Assembly (NCBI RefSeq): GCF_000350085.1 | Contig: NZ_CAUM01000007.1 | Location: forward strand, 1-42,412 | Direction of reading: 5' to 3' | Origin: Mesorhizobium metallidurans STM 2683 | Lineage (GTDB): Bacteria; Pseudomonadota; Alphaproteobacteria; Rhizobiales; Rhizobiaceae | DNA length: 42,412 bases | Shown: piece by piece, positions 26,706 to 35,352 of the stretch | How the letters are laid out: each line of letters begins with the position of its first letter | Numbering within the stretch: position 1 is the stretch's first letter | Program-made: the position numbers and the translations under genes | Notes under the pieces: generated by a model | The model's input: the letters and a program-made list of their open reading frames with translations, nothing else | Database searches by the model: none | What the model was told of the DNA's origin: nothing

Positions 26706-27155
26706 ATGGCTTTGGCGATAGAAGGCGAGGAACGCATCGCCGCACCCTTGCAAAAAGTGTGGGAAGCGCTGAACGATCCGGACATTCTGAGGCAAACCAT
26801 TCCCGGCTGCCAGAGCCTCGAGAAGAAGTCGGACACCGAGATGGCGGCGACGGTGGTGCTGAAGATCGGCCCGATCAAGGCGACATTCAACGGCGAGGTG
26901 ACACTAAAAAACCTCAAGCCGCCGCATTCCTACACGATCCAGGGCGAGGGCAAGGGCGGCATTGCCGGCTTCGCCAAGGGCGGCGCCGACGTGACGCTGA
27001 CATCAGATGGACCGGAGACGACGGTGCTCAAATACGCGGCCAAGGCCGATGTCGGCGGCAAGATCGCGCAACTCGGCAGCCGGCTGATCGAATCGACCTC
27101 GAAGAAACTGGCGGGACAGTTTTTCTCGAGCTTCGGCGAGAAGGTGGGCGGCTGA
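26706..27155 (+). CDS. CoxG family protein (SRPBCC fold)
   Basis: This 149-residue protein matches CO dehydrogenase subunit [21 protein letters not shown], the [16 protein letters not shown] segment, then [22 protein letters not shown] in form. In carboxydotrophs CoxG recruits assembly proteins to the membrane, and homologues act with other molybdenum hydroxylases. No coxL, coxM or coxS gene is in the window, so this copy is an orphan. ATG at 26706 follows GGGAGG; the preceding TTG is less likely. It is divergent from the dehydratase and convergent with the Mrp gene. Confidence 0.88.
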   Translation: MALAIEGEERIAAPLQKVWEALNDPDILRQTIPGCQSLEKKSDTEMAATVVLKIGPIKATFNGEVTLKNLKPPHSYTIQGEGKGGIAGFAKGGADVTLTSDGPETTVLKYAAKADVGGKIAQLGSRLIESTSKKLAGQFFSSFGEKVGG

Positions 27156-27172
27156 GCCCTCCTCCTTGAGGG

Positions 27173-28357
27173 TTATTCGAACACGATGCTCGGCACCGCC
27201 GCCTCGGCCGCGCCCCGTTCCTCATTGACCCTGTTCCAGACCTTGGATGCAATATCGCGGTAGATCTTGGCCTCAGCGCCCTCCGGCTTCGAGACAACCA
27301 CCGGCCTACCTTCATCCGAGCTCTCGCGGATACCCATTTCGAGCGGCACTTCGCCGAGGAAGGTGACGCCGAGACGCTCGGCCTCGCGGCGGGCGCCGCC
27401 ATGGCCGAAGATGTCGTAGCGCTTGCCGGTATCGGGGGCGAGGAAGTAGCTCATGTTCTCGACGATGCCCAACAGCGGCACGTCGACCTTTTTGAACATG
27501 TTGAGGCCTTTGCGGGCGTCGATCAGCGCCAGATCCTGCGGCGTCGAGACGATGACGGCGCCGGCCAGCGGCACCTGCTGGGCCATGGTGAGCTGGGCGT
27601 CGCCGGTGCCGGGCGGCATGTCGACGACGAGCACGTCGAGCAGGCCCCACTCGACCTCGCGCAGCATCTGCGTCAGCGCCGACATCACCATCGGCCCGCG
27701 CCAGATCATCGGCGTCTCCTCATCGACGAGGAAACCCATCGACATCACCTTCAGGCCGTAATTCTGCATGGGTTTCAGGATTTTGCCGTCGACAGTCTGC
27801 GGCCGGCCGTGGATATTCAGCAGCCGCGGCATCGACGGGCCATAGATGTCGGCGTCAAGCACGCCGACCTTCAAGCCGTTGGCGGCAAGGCCAAGCGCGA
27901 GATTGACGGCGGTGGTCGACTTGCCGACGCCGCCTTTGCCGGAGGCCACCGCGATGATCGCCTCGATGCCGGGCACGCCGCGCTTGCCGTGGCTTTGCGA
28001 GGCGGGCGCCTGAGGCGCCGGCCGGGCGGGTGCGGCTGGTGGCGCGGGCCTGGGTGCGGGCCGTTGCGGAACAGGGGCCTCCATGCCGCCACCCTTCCTT
28101 TCCGCCGTCAGCGCGACCACGGCGCCGGTGACACCGGGAATCGCTTTCACCACACGTTCAGCGGCGGCGCGCAGCGGCTCCATTTCCTGGGCGCGGGCAG
28201 CAGGGACGGTAATGGAGAAAAAGACCTTGGCGTCGGCGATAAAAATCTCGGAAACCATGCCAAGATCGACGATGTTGCCGGTGAAGTCCGGCCCGTTGAC
28301 CGTCTTCAGGCGCTCGGTGACGATTTCCTTGGTGACGTTTTCCTGGAGGGCGGGCAT
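27173..28357 (-). CDS. apbC: Mrp/ApbC family iron-sulfur carrier ATPase, CxxC motif absent
   Basis: The 394-residue protein has an N-terminal MIP18-type domain (1-85), a proline/alanine-rich linker (92-122) and a P-loop ATPase domain with SGKGGVGKST (139-148), LDADIYGPSMPRLL and VVDMPPGTGDAQLT. Mrp/ApbC carries Fe-S clusters to apoproteins, usually on a CxxC pair in the ENMS loop. Here that loop reads ENMSYFLAPDTGKRYDIFGHGG, with no cysteines at 307-310. ATG at 28357 has GAGGAAAAA upstream; the longer frame from 28447 is unconvincing. A formate dehydrogenase rich in Fe-S clusters lies nearby but on its own transcript. Confidence 0.92.
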   Translation of the reverse strand: MPALQENVTKEIVTERLKTVNGPDFTGNIVDLGMVSEIFIADAKVFFSITVPAARAQEMEPLRAAAERVVKAIPGVTGAVVALTAERKGGGMEAPVPQRPAPRPAPPAAPARPAPQAPASQSHGKRGVPGIEAIIAVASGKGGVGKSTTAVNLALGLAANGLKVGVLDADIYGPSMPRLLNIHGRPQTVDGKILKPMQNYGLKVMSMGFLVDEETPMIWRGPMVMSALTQMLREVEWGLLDVLVVDMPPGTGDAQLTMAQQVPLAGAVIVSTPQDLALIDARKGLNMFKKVDVPLLGIVENMSYFLAPDTGKRYDIFGHGGARREAERLGVTFLGEVPLEMGIRESSDEGRPVVVSKPEGAEAKIYRDIASKVWNRVNEERGAAEAAVPSIVFE

Positions 28358-28593
28358 CAGCTTTTTCCTCTGCTTTTGTGCATGAGATAATGCAGTTCCC
28401 GGGCAGAACCAAGCGGCGGAACGGCACGCATGGTGGCATGCGCCCAAAAACCTGCGCTGGCTTGTAGGGTTTTGTGGAAGCCGAACGTCCTTGGGAGAGA
28501 CGCCGATCGTGCAAGCGGTGGTCGCCCGAAGACGAAGCGGCCCTATCTCTTGTATGGCTTGCGGACGCGCGCCAGCAAGGAAAGGAGACTGTC

Positions 28594-28971
28594 ATGCTCG
28601 CAAACAGCAATGCAACAGCCAACCTCGCGGTGAAGGACCTGGCCAAGGCCAAGGCCTTCTATGAAGGCACGCTGGGTTTGACGGAGGTTCACAATGAGGG
28701 TGGCGAACTGATCGTCTACAAAAGCGGCGATACCAGCATCAATGTGTACCACTCGGAATTCGCCGGCACGAACAAGGCGACGGCGGTGACCTGGATGGTC
28801 GGCGACGAGATCGGCAATGTCGTCAAGGCGCTGAAATCGAAGGGTATTGTTTTCGAGCACTACGAGATGCCAGGCCTGACGATGGAAGGCGATATCCACG
28901 TCGGCTACGGCATGAAGGTCGCATGGTTCAAGGATCCGGACGGCAATATACTGAACCTCGTGGACAGGTAG
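28594..28971 (+). CDS. VOC family protein (glyoxalase/bleomycin-resistance fold)
   Basis: This 125-residue protein has the VOC pattern: ANLAVKDLAKAKAFYEGTLGL at the start and GMKVAWFKDPDGNILNLVDR at the end, with a paired beta-alpha-beta-beta-beta layout. Family members bind a metal and act as lyases, dioxygenases or drug-binding proteins. No specific function can be given. ATG at 28594 has AAAGGAGA six bases upstream. It stands alone between the divergent Mrp gene and the LysR gene. Confidence 0.9.
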   Translation: MLANSNATANLAVKDLAKAKAFYEGTLGLTEVHNEGGELIVYKSGDTSINVYHSEFAGTNKATAVTWMVGDEIGNVVKALKSKGIVFEHYEMPGLTMEGDIHVGYGMKVAWFKDPDGNILNLVDR

Positions 28972-29024
28972 TTCGGCGCACCAACGGGTTCTCCTGGAAC
29001 GGGCAACTCGCTCTAACCATTTGT

Positions 29025-29065
29025 TTTGGCGCATTTATGCGGACGCCAAATGTTTCCCATTTGGC
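29025..29065. promoter_or_regulatory. overlapping inverted repeats before the LysR gene
   Basis: TTTGGCG (29025-29031) faces CGCCAAA (29044-29050), and GCCAAATG (29045-29052) also pairs perfectly with CATTTGGC (29058-29065). The three alternating half-sites lie 25-65 bases before the LysR ATG. This suits a LysR autoregulatory site with alternative dimer contacts, which is an inference. Confidence 0.45.
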
Positions 29066-29089
29066 TGCAAAATGCTCTAGCTTGCGGTC

Positions 29090-29989
29090 ATGATCGACAA
29101 GCTGGAATTCTTCATCGCGTTGGCCAGGGAGGAGCATTTCGGCCGGGCGGCCGAGCTGTGCGGCGTCACCCAGCCGACGCTTTCGGCCGGGATCAAGCAG
29201 CTTGAGGGCCAACTCGGCGTTATGCTGGTGCTGCGCGGCTCGCGCTTCCAGGGGTTGACGCCGGAGGGCAAGCAGGTGCTGGTCTGGGCGCGCCGCATCG
29301 TCGGTGACAGCCGGACCATGCGCGAGGAGATGCGGGCGGCGCGCCACGGTCTTTCCGGCCGCATCCGCATCGCCGCCATCCCGACCGCACTTGTCATGGT
29401 GGCGCGGCTGACGACGCCGTTTCGCGAAAAGCATCCCGGCGTCACCTTCTCGGTGCTGTCGCGGACCTCGATCGAGGTGCTGTCGCTGCTCGGCAATTTC
29501 GACATCGACGCCGGCATCACCTATCTCGACAACGAGCCGCTGGGCCGGGTGACCAGCGTGCCGCTCTATGACGAGCGCTATCAACTGATCACCGCCGTCG
29601 GGAACCCCTATTCCGACCGCGACAAAGTGACATGGGCAGAGATCAGCCAGCTGCCGCTCTGCCTTTTGACGCCGGACATGCAGAACCGCCGCATCATCGA
29701 CCAGCATCTGGCCGAAGCCGGCGTTCAGGTGCGGCCGACACTGGAATCCAATTCGATGATCGTGCTGTTTTCGCATATCCGCACCGGCAAATGGTCGTCG
29801 ATCATGCCGCTCAACCTTGCGGAAACATTCGGTTTTTCCGAGCCGATCCGGGCCATTCCAATCGTCGAGCCGGATGCCAGCCACACCGTCGGGCTGGTGG
29901 CGACGCCGCGCGAGCCGCACACACCGCTGGTCTCGGCGCTGCTGGACGAGGCGATGACGCTGGCGGACGATTTCCGCGCCCAGCACTAG
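29090..29989 (+). CDS. LysR family transcriptional regulator, probable regulator of formate dehydrogenase
   Basis: This 299-residue LysR protein has the N-terminal winged helix (MIDKLEFFIALAREEHFGRAAELCGVTQPTLSAGIKQLE in segments 1-39) and a C-terminal two-lobed effector domain from about residue 90 (GLSGRIRIAAIPTALVMVARLT). It precedes fdsG on the same strand by 135 bases, and a perfect palindrome lies between them. The same order is common at rhizobial fds loci, and in Cupriavidus a LysR protein (FdsR) controls the formate dehydrogenase. Activation in response to formate is likely but unproven. No strong ribosome-binding site precedes the ATG. Confidence 0.92.
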   Translation: MIDKLEFFIALAREEHFGRAAELCGVTQPTLSAGIKQLEGQLGVMLVLRGSRFQGLTPEGKQVLVWARRIVGDSRTMREEMRAARHGLSGRIRIAAIPTALVMVARLTTPFREKHPGVTFSVLSRTSIEVLSLLGNFDIDAGITYLDNEPLGRVTSVPLYDERYQLITAVGNPYSDRDKVTWAEISQLPLCLLTPDMQNRRIIDQHLAEAGVQVRPTLESNSMIVLFSHIRTGKWSSIMPLNLAETFGFSEPIRAIPIVEPDASHTVGLVATPREPHTPLVSALLDEAMTLADDFRAQH

Positions 29990-30012
29990 GCTAGACACTG
30001 CGTGCCGGGGTG

Positions 30013-30037
30013 GCTTGATAGAAGATTTCTATCAAGC
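30013..30037. promoter_or_regulatory. LysR-type palindrome before fdsG
   Basis: GCTTGATAGAA (30013-30023) and TTCTATCAAGC (30027-30037) form a perfect 11-base inverted repeat around GAT, containing the T-N11-A pattern of LysR sites. A weak -35-like TTGATT lies at 30053-30058, which would put the palindrome centre near -64, a usual LysR position. A second short palindrome, GCGAT-AA-ATCGC, lies at 30091-30102 near the presumed start of transcription. Confidence 0.6.
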
Positions 30038-30124
30038 GACGAAACAGCTTTATTGATTCCGCGGGTTTCTTCTGATTTTGTAAAGACTTAGCGATAAATC
30101 GCTATCGACCAGGGAGGGCGCTGC

Positions 30125-30604
30125 ATGACGATGCAGCTAGCAAGTACCGAGATCGCGTCGCGCACGGCGGCGATCATCCAAGAGCTGAAGGGCCTCGAAG
30201 GCCCGTTGTTGCCGATCCTCCACGGCATCCAGGAAGAATTCGGCCATGTGCCGCAGGCAGCACTGCCTGTCATCGCCGAGGCGCTCAACATCTCCAGGGC
30301 CGAGGTGCACGGCGTCGTCAGCTTCTACCATGATTTCCGCGCCCGTCCGGCCGGCCGGCATGTGCTCAAGCTCTGCCAGGCGGAAGCCTGCCAGTCGATG
30401 GGTTCGGACGCCGTCGCCGCCAAGCTCAAGCAGCTGCTCGGCATCGGTTTTCACGAGACCACCCGCGACGGCTCGGTGACACTCGAGCCGGTTTATTGCC
30501 TCGGACTTTGCGCCTGTTCGCCGTCGGCGATGCTGGACGGCGAGGTGATCGGGCGGCTCGATGACGGGAAGATCGAAGAGATCGTCGCGGAGGTGCGCTC
30601 ATGA
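30125..30604 (+). CDS. fdsG: formate dehydrogenase gamma subunit (NuoE-like)
   Basis: The 159-residue protein is homologous to complex I subunit NuoE. It has the helical start HGIQEEFGHVPQAALPVIAEAL, then a thioredoxin-like domain with C84 and C89 (LCQAEACQSMG) and C125 and C129 (YCLGLCACSP), the four ligands of one [2Fe-2S] cluster. With FdsB it forms the NADH-side electron module. GGGAGG precedes the ATG. Its stop overlaps the fdsB start in an ATGA arrangement. Confidence 0.96.
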   Translation: MTMQLASTEIASRTAAIIQELKGLEGPLLPILHGIQEEFGHVPQAALPVIAEALNISRAEVHGVVSFYHDFRARPAGRHVLKLCQAEACQSMGSDAVAAKLKQLLGIGFHETTRDGSVTLEPVYCLGLCACSPSAMLDGEVIGRLDDGKIEEIVAEVRS

Positions 30605-32157
30605 TCCCGCGCATCTACATTCCCGGCGATTCCGGCGCGCTGGCGCTCGGCGCGGAAAAGGTCGCCAAGGCGATCGCGAAGGAACTCGCCGAACGCGGCA
30701 TCGAGGCCAAGATCGTACGCAACGGCTCGCGCGGCGCCTACTCCCTTGAGCCGATGGTGGAAGTGGCGACCGCCAATGGCCGCGTCGCTTATGGCCCGGT
30801 GAAACCCACCGATGTGAAAAGCCTGTTCGATTGCGGCTTCCTCACCGGCGGCCACCACAAGCGCTGGCTGGGCGCGCCCGACAAGATCCCGTTCCTGGCC
30901 AAGCAGACCCGGCTGACCTTCGCGCGCTGCGGCATCAACGATCCGCTGTCGCTCGATGCCTACAAATCGCTCGGCGGGCTGAAGGGCCTGCAGAATGCCG
31001 TGGCCATGACGCCGGCCGAGATCGTCAAGCAGGTGACGGACTCAGGCCTGCGCGGCCGCGGTGGCGCCGGCTTCCCGACCGGCATCAAGTGGAAGACGGT
31101 GCTCGATACGGCGGGCGACCGCAAATACATCGTCTGCAATGCCGATGAGGGCGACAGCGCCACCTTCGCGGACCGCATGATCATGGAGGGCGATCCCTTC
31201 GTGTTGATCGAAGGCATGGCGATCGCCGGCATCGCCACCGGCGCCACCAAGGGCTTTGTCTATATCCGCTCGGAATATCCGCACGCGGTGGCGACGATGA
31301 ACAGGGCTGTCGAGGTCGCCCGCAAGGCCGGCGTGCTCGGCGTCAATGTGCTGGGCTCGCCCAACGCCTTCGACATGGAAATCCGCGTCGGCGCCGGCGC
31401 CTATGTCTGCGGTGAGGAAACCTCGCTCTTGAACAGCCTGGAAGGCAAGCGCGGCGTGGTGCGCGCCAAGCCGCCGCTGCCGGCGATCCAGGGGTTGTTC
31501 GGCAAGCCGACGGTGATCAACAACGTCATCTCGCTGGCCTCGGTGCCCATCATCATGGACAAGGGTGCGGCCTTCTACAAGGATTACGGCATGGGCCGCT
31601 CGCGCGGCACCATCCCGATCCAGATTGCCGGCAACGTCAAGCATGGTGGCCTGTTCGAGGCGGCGTTCGGCATGACGCTGGGCGAGATCGTTGACGATAT
31701 CGGCGGCGGCACCGCGACCGGGCGACCGGTCAAGGCTGTGCAGGTCGGCGGGCCGCTCGGCGCCTATTTTCCGCGCGCGCTGTTCGACACGCCGTTCGAC
31801 TACGAGGCCTTCGCCGCCAAGGACGGCCTGATCGGCCATGCCGGCATCACCGTGTTCGACGACACCGCCGACATGCTGAAGCAGGCGCGTTTCGCCATGG
31901 AGTTCTGCGCCATCGAGAGCTGCGGCAAGTGCACGCCCTGCCGCATCGGCTCGACCCGCGGCGTCGAGACCATCGACAGGCTTGCTGCAGGGATCGAACC
32001 GGAGAAGAACCTCGCTCTGATCGCCGACCTCTGCAACACGATGAAGTTCGGATCGCTGTGCGCGCTGGGCGGTTTCACGCCCTACCCGGTGATGAGCTCG
32101 ATCACGCATTTCCCCGAGGATTTCAAGCCGGCGCCGGCGCGCGTGGCTGCTGAATAG
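30601..32157 (+). CDS. fdsB: formate dehydrogenase beta subunit (NuoF-like)
   Basis: The 518-residue subunit reduces NAD+. Residues 1-110 form a thioredoxin-like N-terminal domain seen in FdsB proteins. The NuoF-type part carries the nucleotide-binding RGRGGAGFPTGIKW, NADEGDSATFADRM for FMN and the GAGAYVCGEETSL segment. C441, C444 and C447 (SCGKCTPCR) with C487 (SLCALGG) bind one [4Fe-4S] cluster. Length and motif order are normal. It overlaps fdsG by four bases and is followed by fdsA after 10 bases. Confidence 0.97.
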   Translation: MIPRIYIPGDSGALALGAEKVAKAIAKELAERGIEAKIVRNGSRGAYSLEPMVEVATANGRVAYGPVKPTDVKSLFDCGFLTGGHHKRWLGAPDKIPFLAKQTRLTFARCGINDPLSLDAYKSLGGLKGLQNAVAMTPAEIVKQVTDSGLRGRGGAGFPTGIKWKTVLDTAGDRKYIVCNADEGDSATFADRMIMEGDPFVLIEGMAIAGIATGATKGFVYIRSEYPHAVATMNRAVEVARKAGVLGVNVLGSPNAFDMEIRVGAGAYVCGEETSLLNSLEGKRGVVRAKPPLPAIQGLFGKPTVINNVISLASVPIIMDKGAAFYKDYGMGRSRGTIPIQIAGNVKHGGLFEAAFGMTLGEIVDDIGGGTATGRPVKAVQVGGPLGAYFPRALFDTPFDYEAFAAKDGLIGHAGITVFDDTADMLKQARFAMEFCAIESCGKCTPCRIGSTRGVETIDRLAAGIEPEKNLALIADLCNTMKFGSLCALGGFTPYPVMSSITHFPEDFKPAPARVAAE

Positions 32158-32167
32158 GAGCTGGCAG

Positions 32168-35080
32168 ATGAACATCAAGGCCGACTTCCCATCGCTGATC
32201 GAGGAGATCGACTACGGAACCCCGCAATCCAATGCGGAGAAGCAGGTCACGCTGACCGTCGACGGCCGCAGCGTCACCGTGCCGGAAGGCACGTCGATCA
32301 TGCGGGCAGCGATGGAGGGCGGGGTCGAAATCCCGAAGCTCTGCGCCACCGACATGCTGGACTCGTTCGGTTCGTGCCGTGTCTGCCTGGTCGAGATCGA
32401 AGGGCGCGGTGGCACGCCGGCGTCCTGCACGACGCCGGTTGGCGAAGGCATGGTGGTCAACACGCAGTCCGAGCGGCTCGACGCCATTCGCCGCGGCGTT
32501 ATGGAACTCTACGTCTCCGACCATCCGACCGGATGGAACGAGAAGGCCGGAACCGGCGCCAGCGAGTTCGACACGGTGGCGAAGTCTGTCGGCCTCAGCG
32601 AGAACCGCTACGGTGTCGAAGGCCGCAACCACGTCAAGCAGGAAAATGGCGTGGCGCCCGGCCATGGCTCGCTTGCGGTCGATTATATCGCCCGCGATGA
32701 ATCCAATCCCTATTTCACCTATGATCCGGCGCAATGCATCGTCTGCTCGCGTTGCGTGCGGGCCTGCGAGGAGGTTCAGGGCACCTTCGCGCTGACCATC
32801 GAGGGCCGCGGCTTCGAATCGCGCATGGTCGCCGGCATGCACGAGGATTTCATCGCCTCCGAATGCGTGTCCTGCGGCGCCTGCGTGCAGGCCTGCCCGA
32901 CCGATGCGCTGCGCGAGAAAACGGTGCTTGCCAAGGGCCTGCCGGAGCGTTCGGCCGTCACCACCTGCGCCTATTGCGGCGTCGGCTGCTCGTTCAAGGC
33001 CGAAGTGAAGGACGACGAGGTGATCCGCATGCTGCCCTACAAGGAGGGCAAGGCCAACCATGGCCATTCCTGCGTGAAGGGCCGTTTCGCTTACGGCTAC
33101 GCCACCCACAAGGACCGCATCCTGTCGCCGATGATCCGCGAAAAGATCAGCGATCCCTGGCGGGAGGTAAGCTGGGAAGAGGCTATCGCCCATACGGCCA
33201 AGGAATTCCGCCGCATCCAGTATCAGTACGGACGCACGGCGATCGGCGGCATCACCTCCTCGCGCTGCACGAACGAGGAGACCTATCTCGTCCAGAAGCT
33301 GGTGCGGCAGGGCTTCCGCAACAACAATGTCGACACCTGCGCGCGCGTCTGCCATTCGCCGACCGGCTATGGGCTCGGCCAGACCTACGGCACCTCGGCC
33401 GGCACGCAGGATTTCGACTCCGTCGAGTTCACCGACGTCGCCGTCGTCATCGGCGCCAATCCGGTTTCGGCCCATCCGGTGTTCGCCTCGCGGCTGAAGA
33501 AGCGGCTGCGCCAGGGCGCCAGGCTGATCGTGCTCGACCCGCGCCGCACCGAGATGGTCAAGTCGGCGCATGTCGAAGCGGACTATCACCTGCCGCTGAA
33601 GCCCGGCACCAATGTGTCGGTGCTGACGGCGCTGGCGCATGTTATCGTCACCGAAGGTCTCTTCAACGAAGCCTTCATCCGCGAACGCTGCGACTGGGCG
33701 GAGTTCCAGGACTGGGCCTCTTTCGTCGCCTTGCCGGAAAACAGTCCTGAGACCGTCGGCAAGCTGTCCGGCGTCGATCCCGAGCTGATCCGCGGCGCGG
33801 CGCGTCTTTACGCCACCGGCGGCAATGGCGCGATCTATTACGGCCTCGGCGTCACCGAACACAGCCAGGGTTCGACCACGGTGATGGCGATCGCCAACCT
33901 CGCCATGGCCACCGGCAATATCGGCCGGCCAGGCGTCGGCGTGAACCCGCTACGCGGCCAGAACAACGTGCAGGGCTCATGCGACATGGGCTCCTTCCCG
34001 CATGAACTGCCGGGCTATCGCCACATCTCCGGCGAAGCCGTGCGCGACATCTATGAGAGCCTGTGGGGCGTGAAGCTGGACGACGAGCCCGGCCTGCGCA
34101 TCCCCAACATGCTGGACGCCGCCGTCGACGGTACCTTCAAGGGCATCTACATCCAGGGCGAGGACATTCTGCAGTCCGACCCCGATACCAAGCATGTCGC
34201 GGGCGGTCTTGCGGCGATGGAATGCGTCGTCGTGCACGATCTCTTCCTCAACGAGACCGCGAACTACGCGCATGTGTTCCTGCCGGGCTCGACCTTCCTC
34301 GAGAAGGACGGCACCTTCACCAATGCCGAGCGCCGCATCAACATGGTGCGCAAGGTTCTGGAGCCGAAGGCGCGCTACGCCGACTGGGAGGCAACGCAGG
34401 AGCTTGCCCGCGCGATCGGGCTGGACTGGAACTACCAGCATCCTTCCGAGATCATGGACGAGATCGCCAAGACGACGCCGAGCTTCGCCAACGTCTCCTT
34501 CGAGCTGCTCGACCGTGTCGGATCGGTGCAATGGCCCTGCAATGAAAAGGCGCCGCTCGGCACCCCGATCATGCATGTCGACGGTTTCGTGCGCGGCAAG
34601 GGCAAGTTCATCCGCACCGAATATGTGGCGACGGATGAAAGGACCGGACCGCGCTATCCACTGCTGCTCACCACCGGCCGGATTCTGTCGCAGTACAATG
34701 TCGGCGCGCAGACGAGGCGCACCGAGAATGTGATGTGGCACGCCGAGGACCGGCTGGAGATCCATCCGCACGACGCCGAGAACCGCGGCATCCGTGAAGG
34801 CGACTGGGTGCGGCTGGCGAGCCGTTCCGGTGAGACGACGCTGCGCGCGCTGATCACCGACCGGGTGTCACCGGGCGTCGTCTATACGACGTTCCATCAC
34901 CCCGACACGCAGGCGAACGTGATCACCACCGACTTCTCGGACTGGGCCACCAACTGCCCGGAATACAAGGTCACCGCCGTGCAGGTGACGCCGTCCAACG
35001 GTCCGACCGACTGGCAGCGGGACTATAACGAGCAGGCCCGCCAGAGCCGGCGCATCGCCCCGCTGGAAGCGGCGGAGTAG
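32168..35080 (+). CDS. fdsA: formate dehydrogenase alpha subunit (molybdopterin catalytic subunit)
   Basis: The 970-residue subunit oxidises formate to CO2 at a bis-MGD centre. N-terminal [2Fe-2S] ligands are C59, C70, C73 and C87. Ferredoxin-type [4Fe-4S] ligands are C190, C193, C196, C200 and C233, C236, C239, C243. The catalytic-domain cluster uses C267, C270, C274 and C302. The metal-binding cysteine is probably C395, followed by H396 (VCHSPTGYG). Oddly, the segment after SDHP (H119), which in many FdsA and NuoG relatives holds three more cysteines, has W123, K126 and S132 there. GGAG precedes the ATG. Fe-S clusters pass electrons to FdsB. Confidence 0.97.
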   Translation: MNIKADFPSLIEEIDYGTPQSNAEKQVTLTVDGRSVTVPEGTSIMRAAMEGGVEIPKLCATDMLDSFGSCRVCLVEIEGRGGTPASCTTPVGEGMVVNTQSERLDAIRRGVMELYVSDHPTGWNEKAGTGASEFDTVAKSVGLSENRYGVEGRNHVKQENGVAPGHGSLAVDYIARDESNPYFTYDPAQCIVCSRCVRACEEVQGTFALTIEGRGFESRMVAGMHEDFIASECVSCGACVQACPTDALREKTVLAKGLPERSAVTTCAYCGVGCSFKAEVKDDEVIRMLPYKEGKANHGHSCVKGRFAYGYATHKDRILSPMIREKISDPWREVSWEEAIAHTAKEFRRIQYQYGRTAIGGITSSRCTNEETYLVQKLVRQGFRNNNVDTCARVCHSPTGYGLGQTYGTSAGTQDFDSVEFTDVAVVIGANPVSAHPVFASRLKKRLRQGARLIVLDPRRTEMVKSAHVEADYHLPLKPGTNVSVLTALAHVIVTEGLFNEAFIRERCDWAEFQDWASFVALPENSPETVGKLSGVDPELIRGAARLYATGGNGAIYYGLGVTEHSQGSTTVMAIANLAMATGNIGRPGVGVNPLRGQNNVQGSCDMGSFPHELPGYRHISGEAVRDIYESLWGVKLDDEPGLRIPNMLDAAVDGTFKGIYIQGEDILQSDPDTKHVAGGLAAMECVVVHDLFLNETANYAHVFLPGSTFLEKDGTFTNAERRINMVRKVLEPKARYADWEATQELARAIGLDWNYQHPSEIMDEIAKTTPSFANVSFELLDRVGSVQWPCNEKAPLGTPIMHVDGFVRGKGKFIRTEYVATDERTGPRYPLLLTTGRILSQYNVGAQTRRTENVMWHAEDRLEIHPHDAENRGIREGDWVRLASRSGETTLRALITDRVSPGVVYTTFHHPDTQANVITTDFSDWATNCPEYKVTAVQVTPSNGPTDWQRDYNEQARQSRRIAPLEAAE

Positions 35081-35131
35081 TTTTGGGCAAGGCATTAGAC
35101 CATAAGAGTTTCAATCTTGACGGTTGATCGA

Positions 35132-35264
35132 CCCCCACTCCGTCGAGCTTCGCTCGACACCTCTCCCCCGATCGACGGGGGAGAGGAAAGCGCGCGAACG
35201 CTAGGCTCCCTTCCTCTCCCTCCGGAGGGAGAGGTGGCGCTGCGAAGCAGCGACGGAGTGGGGG
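35132..35264. repeat. 133-bp composite palindromic intergenic repeat
   Basis: The outer arms CCCCCACTCCGTCG (35132-35145) and CGACGGAGTGGGGG (35251-35264) are perfect inverted repeats. Inside are three perfect hairpins: 35142-35158 (GTCGAGC/GCTCGAC), 35160-35186 (CCTCTCCCCC/GGGGGAGAGG) and 35238-35252 (CGCTGC/GCAGCG), plus a perfect 22-base palindrome at 35213-35234. It lies between fdsA and fdhD, two genes of one pathway, and is probably a mobile-like palindromic unit of rhizobial type. It could also act as a transcription attenuator. Confidence 0.8.
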
Positions 35265-35352
35265 ATGGCCTGGGAGAGCAACTACCAATTGAAGCAAGAA
35301 ACCTTCGACGCTTCCTGAGTGAAATGGCCGGCAGGCCAGAGGGGAGTGTTAC

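Noticed and set aside
30013..30037. Rho-independent terminator of the LysR gene
   Set aside because: The palindrome is AT-rich with a 3-base centre and no T-run after it. Its T-N11-A core and position before fdsG fit an operator better.
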